Shown here: positions 28,801-38,200 of the stretch, piece by piece
Numbering within the stretch: the first letter of the stretch is position 1
Layout of the letters: every line of letters starts with the position of its first letter
From: CAZMGV01 sp964565925
Lineage (GTDB): Bacteria; JAGRBM01; JAHCIT01
Direction: 5' to 3'
NCBI GenBank assembly: GCA_964565925.1
Contig: CAZMGV010000023.1
Coordinates: 1-64,000, forward strand
Length of the DNA: 64,000 bases
Program-made: the position numbers and the translations under genes
Notes under the pieces: model-generated
Seen by the model: only the letters and a program-made list of their open reading frames with translations
What the model was told of the DNA's origin: nothing
Databases searched by the model: none

Positions 28801-31800
28801 CCCGAGCACGCCGACCCAGGGCGATGCGAGCAAGATGAGCCAGTTCACGGAAGAACTGCTCCGCGACGTCGCCGAAGTGGCCACCAACTGCTACGTGGGC
28901 GGCAACGCGCAGGACCAGTACCAGTGCTTCTCGCAGGCCGGTCCGATCAAGAACACCTTCGACGCCATCAAGGCGACCCTCGACTATAACCAGGCGCTGC
29001 GCGTGAAGAACGGCGCCATCGCCAACGCGGACGCCAAGCAGCCGCGGGTGTCCGGTATCAACGATACGATGGGCGCCAACTCGATCACGGGTCTGGCCGC
29101 CAACGTGAACTTCCTGCCGGTCCCCGGCACCCCGACCTCGCAGGCGAACGTGCAGGTGGGCGACGTCGTCACGATCGTCGACCCGACCAAGGCCTGCAAC
29201 ACCTCGTACGCCACGGTGACCGTGGTCAACAGCGCCACCTCGCTGACCACGACGGCCTGGAGCGGCGGCACTGCCGGATGCACCGGCGCCGGCGCCAACT
29301 GCAAGTTCAAGATTACCCCGCAGGCCGGCCCGGCGCTCAATACGGTCATCGAACTGGCCGACGTGCTGCTATATAGCGACCTCGACGGCGACGGTCTGGG
29401 CGGCGAGCGCGAAACGCTCCAGGCGCTGCTGCATATGGCCGAAGAGAGCATGAAGAACCTGCCCATTGCACAGGCCCCGTCGATCTATGACCGGGCTTCG
29501 CTGCTCTGCAAGATTACCGGCGATCCGTGCAACGCTGCGCAGGGAATTCAGGCTGTCAACATGCTGGATTTCAACAACGCCCCGAACATGCAGGGCGCAC
29601 TCGACCTGTTCGCCGAACTGGCGGATGACGGCAACTCCGCCAACGGCACCGAGTTCATCTCGCAGGCCGTCAACATGGTGAACTACCTGCTCCAGCCGAG
29701 CACGGATATCACGGTCCCGAGCGGCGCCACGAACCTTGAGACGATGACCTTCATCACGCGCGACCTGCTGGGTTCGCTGCTGACGGAACCGGCGACGTCG
29801 TTCAACCCGAACTCACTGGTTTCAGTATCGGGCCGTCAGAACACGCGGCTCAACCTGCTGCTGCGCTCCATTGCGGCTCTGGGCTTCTCCCGGTCGGCGG
29901 TGACCGTCACCTTCCCGTCCTCCGGCACGGTGTCTCCGGACAACGCTCTCGAGGCGTCGATGTCGCTGCTCGACACGCTGGCCAACGACCCCGACGACAA
30001 TCCTCGCGGCTGTACGGTGCTGGGCACCTGCTCGCCGTACGTGGCGCCGGGCTCCGGTCCGCAGCTCTCGATCCTCGACAAGCTGGAGACGCCGATCTCC
30101 ACGCTGCTCAAGGATTCACGTTTCCCGACCCTGCTCAACAACGTTGGCGCCGTGCTGGATCCGGGCACCGGAATCTCCGATCTGACGGCGTTCCAGCACT
30201 CGGGAACGGTTTCCGAGCAGCCGTTCACGGCGACTCCGAACGCAAACCCCTACACGGTTAACCCGCCGCTCCTCGGCGTGCTGACCCAGTTCACCAAGGC
30301 CCGGATCGACTCCGACGCCGACGGCAGCGGCGTGGGCGAACAGACGCCGGTCGATATCGGCGTGAACATCCTGAACATCCTGCTCACGGGCGTGGGCAGC
30401 ACGAACGGGACCGAAAACTTCGACCCGGTGAACTTCACCGTCGCCACCGACGTCTGCCGCGAGGCCTACTTCGCCGGCGCGACGCCGATGGAGAAACTGC
30501 TGAACGTGCTGTCGCAGCTCGCCCAGCCGGCCGACAAGGACCCCAAGGACTACGACTACCGCAACCGCACGCTGCCCGACTGCAACGGCCTGGGTGCATC
30601 CACCGATCCGAAGTCGGACAACCGCACCTATATCCGTATCATCCTGGACGCCCTCACGGACGACCCGGGAACGACGGCCGGAACGGGCGACGATGACAGG
30701 TCTCTGACGCTGGCCCCGGTAGAACCGGGCAGCACCAGCGTCGTGATGCCGAACGCCTTCTCGACGGTCGCTCCGAATGCCGATGCGGTCAGCCGGAACG
30801 GCTGGGACGACATTCAGGGAAGCGCGGTCACGGGCTATACCGCGGGCAATAAGCCTTTCGCTACTTCCGCAGCGGTTGTCGGCGCGGTCGCGGCCTGTGC
30901 CGGTCCCAACCCGTCCGGATCGCGTACGGCCACCGCGGGTGACGGTCTGGCGGTCCCGCAGCGGACCCTCGACATCCTGCCGGAACTGCTCAACACGATC
31001 ACCCGGTACGGCTTCAACAACAGCGACAAGCTCACCTCCATCTTCGCAGACTGCAACAGCAGCGCGAACTGCAAGGTCAACAACGGCTACCCGACCGGCA
31101 CGAACCGGTGGCTCTCCGGCCAGCGGCTCGCGCTCGACATGGGCCTCTTGCTCGACCAGCCGCTCCAGGTCGGCGGCGGCACGACCGGCCTGCTGCAGTT
31201 CGAGAACTCGCTCACCCGCGAGTTTATCGAGTCCATCGCCAACCTGACTACGACGCAGGCGGTGAACCAGCTGATCCTCCTGATGAACCAGCTCTCGGAC
31301 AGCATCCAGCCGATCAACGGCACGCTGAAGATTCCGAACACGCAGGATATCACCCACATCACCGCGCTCGTCCGGTCGCTGGCCGATCCGGACGGCGACG
31401 GCGATCCGCTGCCTGACGGCGTGATCGACAAAGTCATCCCGATTATCCAGGCGATTTCCGCCGCCGGCATGACCCAGCAGGTGCTCGATCTGCTCCGTTC
31501 GATGCGCGGCTGCGGCGTGGATGTCCCGAGCGGCAAGCTCGACATCCGTGGCGGCCAGTTCTTCACGACCTCCGAAGACATGACACTTGCCATGCTCGAC
31601 GCCTTCTCGGGCGCCACGAAAGAGTCTCTGGCGGCTGTGCGGCGTCCGGACGATCCTTCGGCGAGCGCCGGTGTGGCTCCGGACGACGATACGGCGGGCC
31701 AGTGTCCGTGGGAAGGCGCCACCCCCGGCGACGCAGGTATCATGGGCGGTATCCTCGACTCCAACCCGGTCGGTACTACCAATGCGACCTACCCGGTGAA

Positions 31801-34800
31801 CCGCGGTGTTCTGGTCGGCGGAAGCGATCTGAGAATATTCGGAACCGGCGTTGCCGGCGACATTCCTGGCGACGCACTTGTTGGTCAGGGAACTTACGTG
31901 TTCGCCGGTAACTGGGCGAGCGCGGTAACTGGAACCGTCGTTACGGCGGGCACCACTACCACGAATATCAACGCAACCGGTATTTCCTGCCCGGCAGGTG
32001 AATATATCGGCTCGCTGATCACCTTCACCTCCGGTGCCCAGGGCACGACGCCCAACCGGCGGTCCCGTATCATCACGGCCTGTCCGGCTGCAGGTACGGT
32101 TACGATCGCTCCGGCTCTGCCGGCAGCGCCGGTCAACCCGGACACCTTCGTCATTACGGCGCCGAGCCAGAAGTTCGGCGAACTGGGCGTGGGCGCGGGT
32201 GATACGACGGGTTCACCGTCCGGCGGCTTCCTCTGCGTGCCGGTCGCCTTCTCTCCGTATTCGGAAAAGTGCGGCCAGATTGTCGGCGTTCCGTATACGG
32301 TGAGCGGCAGCCCGGTCGCCTGCGGCGCGGCTCCCTGTCCCTACGACAACACGACGCCCAACCAGACCGGCGGCTTCCTGCGGTTCAACAACACCACCAC
32401 ACAGTTCACAAACGCGAATATTGGTAACGTGGTTGCCGCCTCACTGCTGTCGAACTGCGATATGCGGGACACCACGAAGCTGAACAACTGCTCTTACCGG
32501 GTGCGCCAGATGCGCGAACCGTACAACGGCTGCGTGGGCGGTATTCCGTTCGGCAACAATCTGGGCCGAGGATTCGGCGTGGGTCTGTCGTCGGCCGGTG
32601 TGGATCCGATGCCGGCGGTACCGAACGTGTTCCGCGACGCGCGGCTCGACCTGATCCTGCGCCAGCTGAACTTCCTGATGGACGGCGGCAACGAGCCGAA
32701 CCTCACGACGTCTTCCTTCAGCACCCGTATCGGAAACCTGCTGAAGACGGTTGGCACGCCGGACCCCGTTTCGGGCGATCCGTCGATCCTGTCGATCTTC
32801 ATGTTCGGCGTCTCCGGACCGGGTTCCGGTACCACCGGACCGCTCCAGGCGCTGCTGAACGACACGGCCGCGCGGAGCGGACTGGCCGGCACGCTCAATC
32901 TGTTCTCGCAGACGGCCGCGGGCGTATCCGCGCCGGTTGCCGCTCCGAACTTCGAAGATCCGTTCGACCGGTATCCGAACTTCACCGCAGTTGCCTTGAC
33001 GGGCGGCTGGGATGCGGGCGCGACCTGTACATCCGCCGGCTTCTGCGACGGCAACGCCGTCCACGACGCGATCGATTACCAGCTGCTGGCGCTTCAGGGC
33101 ATCCTGAACGTCCTCAGCCAGAACAACGGTAACGGCGCCGACACGGTAGCGGGCATCAACGCCGGCACACCGGCGGCGGGCGCCGCGAAGCAGGGCTGGT
33201 CCGACGACCCGTCCGTGCTGTTCAACATGGTGGCGACCCTGCTGCAGCAGAAGTACATCAGCAACCTTTATCCGGGTATCCAGATCATCGCGGAAGCGAC
33301 CACCGGAGTCCCGATGGCCGACATGGACCTGCGTGCCGATCCGGCCCGGTCCAACGCGCCGGCGATGGTCAACAAGATCGAATCCAAGGCGATGGCGTAT
33401 ATTACCCGCCGTATCGCCAGCTCGGTCGACGGCGAGGAAACCCCGGCCGGTTACGTGGCGGCCTGCCCGTCCTGTATCTGGGCGACCGGCACGTTCCCGC
33501 AGAACCAGAGCGGTATCCTGAGCAACATCGGTGCGGCCCCGGCCGGCATCTATGAAGGCCCGATGCAGGCCCTGGTCCGGTCCGCCATCGGGATGCTCGA
33601 CGAGTTTATCTCGAACCGCGACTACGACAGCACGGCAGGTTTCGATCAGCCGTTCTCGAACACCAACAATACGGCCTATAACAACTACCTCGAACGCAGC
33701 CGGTTCGTGGCACTGGAAGACCTCGTGGGCGTGCTCACGGGCGCCAGCGGAGGACCGAAGAACCTGAACAAGGCGCTCACGGTGCTTTATAATATCGCCC
33801 GCGATACCGACGGCACCGTGTTCCCCACGTCGGTCCGCAGTCTGAACAAGATCCTGTCGGTCCAGGTGGGTCTGTCGCAGCGCGGTATCGTCGACGTGGT
33901 GACGTCCAACAAGTCGGCGCTCGACGTGATCGCGGACTTCATGAACACGCTGGTCGAAGATCCGACCGACTGTGACGCCGCGACCACCGGCTTCCAGCGC
34001 GGTGTTAAGCCTTCGGGAGCGGCGGTTGGTGACGTTATACCATCATGCATCTATGGCCGTCCGCTGGCGGCGACGACCAACACGAACCCGGATTCGGCGG
34101 CATATACGGCCTCCCGTCCGAACCAGAACGCGGCGTTCCGCGACGTGGGTGTGCTCGTGGAGCGGCCGATCCAGCCGATCCTCGACCCGACCGCGTTCAC
34201 GAGCCTGTCGCAGCTCTTCGCGGGCGGCGACAACTCGAAGATCACCGGCGCGCTGCCGTTCTTCGCGGCGATCGTCCGGGATACCCAGTACTGGGATATC
34301 CAGGACAAGTCCCCGGTCGGTCCGGTCACGAAGAAGTACCGTGGTGTCCAGTACACCGCCGGTGTGAAGATCGCCGACGCCCTGTTCCAGGACCTTCAGG
34401 ACCTGATCCCGGGCACGGATGAAGACCGGTTCGATCCGCTCATCACCGACGACATGAACCGCAACGGTCTCCTCGATACGGCGACGGTCCTTGTGGGTGT
34501 CGGCGACACGAAGAACGGAGCGGGCGGACCGTGGTTCTCGATATTCGATGCGCCTGCGGTGGCGTCATGTCTGGCGAACTGTCCCAAGAATGAAGCCGAT
34601 AACTTCGCTTATGACTGTTCTCCGCCTCAGGGCTTCGCGAACGGTTCGGCCCTTGTCGCATGCACTCTGGCCGGTACCGGCGATCCCAATACGATAAATA
34701 CACCGGTGGCGGGTTATCCGAACCGCCGGGTTTCGGTCGGCTTTACAGCCGCCGACAACGGTATCACGCTGGGTAACGTGAACGGCCTGAATGCCGCGTT

Positions 34801-34993
34801 CTTCGACTCCCTGGCGGACCTGATCGCCCTCGAGAACACGGGTGTAATCGTGAACAACCAGCTGCCGAGGACCAACACCGGCCAGACGATGGACCAGTAC
34901 ACCGTCAGAACGCTGGGCGCGACGTCGGTCGATCCGTCGTTCACGAACACGATCACGGCGCTGGGTGACCTGCTGCTGCAGACCAATCACTAA
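22844..34993 (+). CDS. Giant lipoprotein A, first of three tandem paralogues
   Basis: I recognise no named family. The 4049-residue product ends its signal peptide in LALSAC (Cys52) followed by Gly, so an outer-membrane lipoprotein is likely. The N-terminal third contains beta modules. An Ig-like block (WDQAGN, then VVDCIVDG near residue 1325) leads to a predicted helical region (GALGILSTNPAVVSTLSD onward). Late blocks are QMREPYNGC (3222), VEDPTDCD with FQRGV, DDMNRNGLLD (3869, a dockerin-like calcium loop) and VNNQLPRT. All recur in the next two genes. There is no CxxCH, so it is not a multihaem cytochrome. Backbone codons end mainly in C. AAGGAG precedes 22844; an in-frame ATG at 22940 would give a shorter signal peptide. 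Function is unknown; surface adhesion or structure is inference. Confidence 0.85.
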   Translation: MDAKNKTAMPGTDNRSGREAHSRRLIRGVMTNMFTRYWMVPALAISLALSACGTQQTGTANNDPQNQQEGAPVDVLQAGTVRGVIESPVNTTSGGNMVPLAVQNDIFRPGGIMTGLAAPQAGQGTTVNATRVMVWIDRPPYSDGSAGSLTVAGGDRLAFDSGNTYANDTLDGTQDGVYVANLAGNCPAPGIPASSAGAGAATPAIFLNGAAANCPSHRVLATQYNGVTSRRFQLASDISLTVDPLVAADSTHVLRFEFFTCATSVCTAGSEVRIATTVRLCTTTCSVYPAPGAGLTGDVILTRDSQPSMVMTAGYTRASTTLTIANSNFLATEFFSVDGHVYTAGTDFPAAVVDNAANRESLAQQIVTMINAWEFPNATGAATGASTSTSIVGSVTSTLSAVTGYYIGDTITFTSGALSGQTQTITAYNGATKTFTVAGFSSAPANNDTFRVSNNTNSRAVASWNGTNTFTVFATARGTAGNAVTTVDESDGTTNNLTGVFGALTGGTNGTATNGPLVVGDFPVQVGFGPVGYFQHASGLANTVGAPAGNDPGENFAALNVSPNDLLLVESGTNSGAIRRVIPGMPFANQALSTLNLTLPLDAAGSGLTYSIYHADVNQLRMLDINNAGSTLRGQTFASYKNAGGNKSLVSGVIWDGKTAAPPSVNDGTAQATFASAVAPAANNQILIRANGPGSWGNNIRIAFVNAANNVTVAYGVPPNIDITISAPSASTTPQLLVDLINSNPNAANLIRATCSAVPCETGGGAVTHVPAPLALTNLNLVAGTGVSGAGSNIASVSLRGVNTTAANSTSERAALISRSTTVGTSAQIVVDAQDNVGTGVCNAPYTPAANCTDEGILFYGTAGTTGINTGTITYQLPGADFGTLNAAYTVSPYSALITLERTTGAQARSTAEDIINAINGGVKATTFTGAAVNDRVRIRARTGGAAGNNIRIAYTNNPSPSVTTVVGGTIDITVNTPIPGTTAAGIVSLINSDTTASSYVYASLPAGTNGTGAIAALVLGAGTSQLANGAAAPGWLRAMAAPGNTGAGIPPPAAASGINVALMRGAATTGALVSSDPTIAAGIYWGGNCYPSNVTLAHDAISAPYGSICYTAITEVTEGATNYMVRASDSSGNPTSDTTSCAATGLADYCEYSVAGPEIILDTTPPQLLSQYNAGTQAASGFQTQKVWVEGAINPGAGAFQTFSTTVNIRGVVKDFKPGTVTIDDTTSQDSSRTYVRVQSDYLSYDSFALTTDQFGVPVPATEAGTATVDNRGYYNYANVPLRPGGLTSFTVTGWDQAGNANSYNFTVQQFVANTQTPPTFVVDCIVDGVPKNNLGAQILACEDDDFSPSPNSPIVMRTQSPNTAAAVNDRPNALGRWGDAGEVVATNPINFGAGQATGTTPTTDKLIVSATSVSMSGRFLSLDGGAPTVLVNGAGGVFTNFDLMPRDNPITDTLGTVTAHTAGTSQITLNANQAGNNLRPGDDIALSTLNQSQSSNVGLYQIAACNGVDAAGACDASTAPIGTMVLTLNRVLSQSAVGMYYQSAFVWMSNNMSVPNEGINNFTFVATDSLGNVRTTSMPVQRDTQPPSIVIQGVFFDPNSQTPVEMQTANPVVLLTDNNMFFGSSLTSPLAFATTVGIKRTDANGEGSLYTVTTGDAGAPFDTFTALGGAPLTACSRVVNECVGKTVTFTAGTAANIGIPVSITASTVGGVITVSPALPAAIVVATDKFVIKPAVEHFVYYTDKVDQGTGRSSSLDAWDNNATATYSCTAGTLLNAINPLGQASASTRSAPTGARPLTCDFSCSDKDATPGNQCIPGAPMTYQVNVAAWDRSGRTSTTDVTFSLVEDSAGALLGGALGILSTNPAVVSTLSDATGLKILLFDQLSNSGTLYNMDYRMASLLGNPNIPITSTANTRANFYLTSRNSFGNLLGTILTDPDGTGTAQSTAVTLSNVVRILMDNGVFDDILPIIDNPQILDPKARVGFPSTPTQGDASKMSQFTEELLRDVAEVATNCYVGGNAQDQYQCFSQAGPIKNTFDAIKATLDYNQALRVKNGAIANADAKQPRVSGINDTMGANSITGLAANVNFLPVPGTPTSQANVQVGDVVTIVDPTKACNTSYATVTVVNSATSLTTTAWSGGTAGCTGAGANCKFKITPQAGPALNTVIELADVLLYSDLDGDGLGGERETLQALLHMAEESMKNLPIAQAPSIYDRASLLCKITGDPCNAAQGIQAVNMLDFNNAPNMQGALDLFAELADDGNSANGTEFISQAVNMVNYLLQPSTDITVPSGATNLETMTFITRDLLGSLLTEPATSFNPNSLVSVSGRQNTRLNLLLRSIAALGFSRSAVTVTFPSSGTVSPDNALEASMSLLDTLANDPDDNPRGCTVLGTCSPYVAPGSGPQLSILDKLETPISTLLKDSRFPTLLNNVGAVLDPGTGISDLTAFQHSGTVSEQPFTATPNANPYTVNPPLLGVLTQFTKARIDSDADGSGVGEQTPVDIGVNILNILLTGVGSTNGTENFDPVNFTVATDVCREAYFAGATPMEKLLNVLSQLAQPADKDPKDYDYRNRTLPDCNGLGASTDPKSDNRTYIRIILDALTDDPGTTAGTGDDDRSLTLAPVEPGSTSVVMPNAFSTVAPNADAVSRNGWDDIQGSAVTGYTAGNKPFATSAAVVGAVAACAGPNPSGSRTATAGDGLAVPQRTLDILPELLNTITRYGFNNSDKLTSIFADCNSSANCKVNNGYPTGTNRWLSGQRLALDMGLLLDQPLQVGGGTTGLLQFENSLTREFIESIANLTTTQAVNQLILLMNQLSDSIQPINGTLKIPNTQDITHITALVRSLADPDGDGDPLPDGVIDKVIPIIQAISAAGMTQQVLDLLRSMRGCGVDVPSGKLDIRGGQFFTTSEDMTLAMLDAFSGATKESLAAVRRPDDPSASAGVAPDDDTAGQCPWEGATPGDAGIMGGILDSNPVGTTNATYPVNRGVLVGGSDLRIFGTGVAGDIPGDALVGQGTYVFAGNWASAVTGTVVTAGTTTTNINATGISCPAGEYIGSLITFTSGAQGTTPNRRSRIITACPAAGTVTIAPALPAAPVNPDTFVITAPSQKFGELGVGAGDTTGSPSGGFLCVPVAFSPYSEKCGQIVGVPYTVSGSPVACGAAPCPYDNTTPNQTGGFLRFNNTTTQFTNANIGNVVAASLLSNCDMRDTTKLNNCSYRVRQMREPYNGCVGGIPFGNNLGRGFGVGLSSAGVDPMPAVPNVFRDARLDLILRQLNFLMDGGNEPNLTTSSFSTRIGNLLKTVGTPDPVSGDPSILSIFMFGVSGPGSGTTGPLQALLNDTAARSGLAGTLNLFSQTAAGVSAPVAAPNFEDPFDRYPNFTAVALTGGWDAGATCTSAGFCDGNAVHDAIDYQLLALQGILNVLSQNNGNGADTVAGINAGTPAAGAAKQGWSDDPSVLFNMVATLLQQKYISNLYPGIQIIAEATTGVPMADMDLRADPARSNAPAMVNKIESKAMAYITRRIASSVDGEETPAGYVAACPSCIWATGTFPQNQSGILSNIGAAPAGIYEGPMQALVRSAIGMLDEFISNRDYDSTAGFDQPFSNTNNTAYNNYLERSRFVALEDLVGVLTGASGGPKNLNKALTVLYNIARDTDGTVFPTSVRSLNKILSVQVGLSQRGIVDVVTSNKSALDVIADFMNTLVEDPTDCDAATTGFQRGVKPSGAAVGDVIPSCIYGRPLAATTNTNPDSAAYTASRPNQNAAFRDVGVLVERPIQPILDPTAFTSLSQLFAGGDNSKITGALPFFAAIVRDTQYWDIQDKSPVGPVTKKYRGVQYTAGVKIADALFQDLQDLIPGTDEDRFDPLITDDMNRNGLLDTATVLVGVGDTKNGAGGPWFSIFDAPAVASCLANCPKNEADNFAYDCSPPQGFANGSALVACTLAGTGDPNTINTPVAGYPNRRVSVGFTAADNGITLGNVNGLNAAFFDSLADLIALENTGVIVNNQLPRTNTGQTMDQYTVRTLGATSVDPSFTNTITALGDLLLQTNH
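23755..24375 (+). repeat. Composite module in protein A with a nested insertion
   Basis: A module of the tail-fibre-like type (FFSVDGHVYTAG ... LAQQIVTMINA ... FATARGTAGNAV ... GALTGGTNGT) is split in the middle by a copy of the second module (24011-24207). Protein C carries the uninterrupted counterpart at about 50519-50985, followed by the same F-GP-x-GF/Y backbone residues. Confidence 0.6.
24011..24207 (+). repeat. Beta module copy A-1
   Basis: The core reads GYYIGDTITFTSGALSGQ, then ITAYNGATKTFTVAGF and NNDTFRVSN. It is nested within another module and has no counterpart at this site in protein C. Confidence 0.7.
27840..28050 (+). repeat. Beta module copy A-2 (diverged)
   Basis: The core reads CVGKTVTFTAGTAANIG, then VITVSPALPAA and TDKFVIKPA. 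It interrupts the segment after the conserved R-x-D-x-x-GEG residues; B and C lack a copy there. Confidence 0.6.
31940..32166 (+). repeat. Beta module copy A-3
   Basis: The core reads EYIGSLITFTSGAQG, then TVTIAPALPAAPVNPDTF. It precedes the G-V-GAG ... CVPV block and occupies the one site shared with B (46079) and C (59518). Confidence 0.65.
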
Positions 34994-35118
34994 CGCGCTG
35001 CGTTAGCCCTTCAGTGGGTGTTTGCGGGGCCGCGGAAACGTAAGTTTCCCGGCCCCGTAAAACTTGGTTAATCCTCGTTATGGCACCCGAAACCCCCGGA
35101 ATTTCGGGGTATTCTTTT
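34990..35118 (+). terminator. Three successive hairpins ending gene A
   Basis: CTAACGC/GCGTTAG (34990-35006) includes the stop codon. A 14-bp stem with one bulge and a GTAA loop follows (35025-35057). A third stem, CCCGAAA/TTTCGGG (35086-35108), is followed by TATTCTTTT. Together they should stop transcription before gene B, which therefore needs its own promoter in 35119-35296. Confidence 0.75.
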
Positions 35119-35296
35119 ACCTGCCGCGTATGCATTGTGACTGCCGGGAACCAGGCCGACGGGACGGATTATCCGTTCCGTTGCGGCCGCGGGTTTCCGG
35201 TTGTTCCGGACGGATTTGTCCGGTCAAGACGGGGCGGAGATATTTGAAGTATACGACGTGATTCGCGTTAACACACACGGTCACTGGCGAGGTTTT

Positions 35297-38200
35297 GTGT
35301 CCCGGCGGTCGCTCCGCCGCTGGCGGCCGGGGCTGCACGCGCTGCCGGCGCTGATGGTTGCCGTTCTTGTCATCGCCGGATGTACGGCAACGCAGATCGA
35401 GGCGCCGTCGCTGGCCCCGACCACGATCGTTCCCATCTCGATCACGAGCCCGTTCCGGATGGATTTCCCCGAACAGAAAGCGGTTCCGATCCGTTCGACG
35501 GCACTGGTTTCGCTGGTCGGGAATACCCTGGGCGACGTGGACGTGACGGTTCAGTCCGGTGACGTCACCCGGACCCGGCGCTCGACGGAAGGGACCGGTT
35601 TCTTCCGCCTCGCGGATATTCCCGTGAACCGGGACGGCGTGAGCTTCTCTCTGGATACGGGGAACCGGATCGGCGATCACAGCGGTTCGGCGTCGAACGA
35701 CGGGAAGCTGCCCATCGAAGGCTCCACGATCCCGGGTCTCGAAGTAATCATGCGGGTGAGCAACAGCTCCGTGATCCGGACGGCCATCGCCGACCAGCTC
35801 GGAAAGTTCAGCTTTCCGGACGTGCCGCTGAGCGAGGGGGCCGATTCGATCACTTTCGAGGTTTCCAGTGCCGATGCGTTCACGACCCGCGCGACACTGA
35901 ACTTCACTTTCGACACCCATCCGCCGGTGATCACCTATTTCAACACGGTCCAGGACAAGAGCCTTTCCGGTTCGACGGTGAATGTGAACGGGATCTCGGA
36001 CGAGCCGTTCAACACGATCTCCTATACCGATCCGGAGACCGGCACCGCCGTGAACTTTGTGAACTCCGGCCAGCTGTTCAGCATGCCGGATTTCGCGCTC
36101 CAGGACGGCGTCCATTCGCTGGAGTTCCAGTTCACGGACCGGGCGGGCAATTCGACCCGTTCAATTCTCAATTTCGAGATCGACTCGGTGAACCCGGTAT
36201 TCGGGCTTGTGTCGCCGTCCGCCAAGCGGAGTTTCTTCGACGGCGCTTACGAGGCGCAGACGGTCAATCCGCTCGAAGAGATCAAGGCCTTTACGACTCC
36301 CGGATCGGTCGTGACGGCAACCTACGTCGATACGACCTATCCGGTGTATTCGGCGTTTGTGGACACGGACGGAAGCTTCTCGATCCCGCCGTTCAAGGAC
36401 CGCTTCGGGCGTCCGGTGCCCTACCATCAGGGGATGAATGCGGTTTCGATCCGTATCCAGAACCCGGCCGGCCGGCTTTCGCAGCCGCTGGTCAGGCTGT
36501 TCCTGCCCGCTCCATTCGATTCCGGAGTGTCGCTCGCGGTCCTGACGCCGGTCGAGGGCGAATCGTTCAAGGCCACCAGTTTCGTGCTGCCGGACCTGAA
36601 TGCGGGGATTGTGAACCCTGCGGTCCCGGTTCGCGTGATCAGCGGGGCCAGCCAGCCCTACACGCCGGTGAACGTTCCGCGGAATGTGAACGCCCCCGGT
36701 AACGCGCGTCTCTTCGAGCTCTCGCCGGACGGCCGGCCGGTTTCCCCGCCCGCGGGGGCTTCGCGTTTCGCCGTCCGCCAGCCCGACTACACCGATATCC
36801 TTTGCCTGCCGGGGACAAAGGCCGGGAGTTATCCGGAACTCCGGGAAGGCCCGGGCTTTGTCACTCCCGAAACGTTGCCGGAAAACCTGCTCACAATTCT
36901 GGGCGATCCGACCTGCCTGGCGACGCCGAATACGGGTGCAGGATATGTCTCCGTTTTTGCCAGCGCCAATCTGACCGGCGGAAATGCCGGCACATCGGCC
37001 CATTTGACGCTGGATTCCACGGGACCGCATAACGGAATTACCCTGACAGCGCTCGGCCCGGGCGTTGCCGGCAATTCGATTGCCGTGGTGGTGAATACGC
37101 CTGCGGGCGCCGGTGCGCCGCTGAATGTCCAGGTATCGGGCTCCACGATCACGGCCGATCTGTCGGCTGACGCCAATGGCGCAATCAATACCACGGCCCG
37201 GGCGCTGGTCCGGGCGATCAACCTGAACGCGGCGGCTTCGGCCCTGGTGCGGGCGTCGCTGACCCCGTCGATTGAGGCGGACTCTGACCCGTACTGCCTG
37301 GGCGACGACCGGACACTGGAACGCCGCCGTATTATCGCTGCGGAGCTGAGCCCCACGAATATCTGCGACGCCGGCGAGACTCCGGTGCATCTGGCGAGCC
37401 CGTTGGGGATCATTACCGAAGGCACCGTCTGCCAGTCGCCGCAGGCGGGTAACTGCCCGGGCGATATTACAGACCCGGTTACGAAGATTGTCATCGGTTC
37501 GGACGGGCGGATTACATTCTACGGTGTGGATCTGGCGAACCCGAGGGACGGTGTGCCGATCCGTCCGGGCGATTCGATTGTCATTACGACGCTTCAGATC
37601 GACTTTCAGGGTCTCAATACGATCCGGTCCGTCGACTATGGAACGAACTCGGTCGTTATCGACGGATTTGCGCCGCCGTCGAGCCCCATCAGCGTGGATT
37701 TCCCGGGCTTTTATGTCCGCATCGACCGCAATATCGGTTTCGTACTGAGCGATCTGGTTACGGACGGCGCGGGCGAAATATCCCAGCTGGCACCACCGCT
37801 TCCCGCACGGCTTGATGTCGATCCGGACGGAAATCCCGGTTCCCAGAACAAGCTCTCGCTGGTGGCTCGCGCTCCCGGCGTGCCGGCGACTCCGGTTACT
37901 TTCGAGATTACCAATCCTGGCCCCTCCAATCCCCAGCTTGTGATCACGGCAACGGGAACCGGTCCAGACATATCCGTTACGCCGGTTACGGATGGGGCCG
38001 GATTTGTTACCACAACGGCCAGAGAGCTTGTCGATGCCTTGAACCGCGATCCGGTTGTGTCGCGGGCGATCGCTGCAACGTTGACTGCGCCTTTGTCATC
38101 CCCTGCGGTGGGAGCGGTGAACAATGGTTTTGATCCGGTGGATTTCTATGCGACCGCGTCCCTCGCGGGCGGCAGCGCCGGTTACGCATGCCCGTCAGGC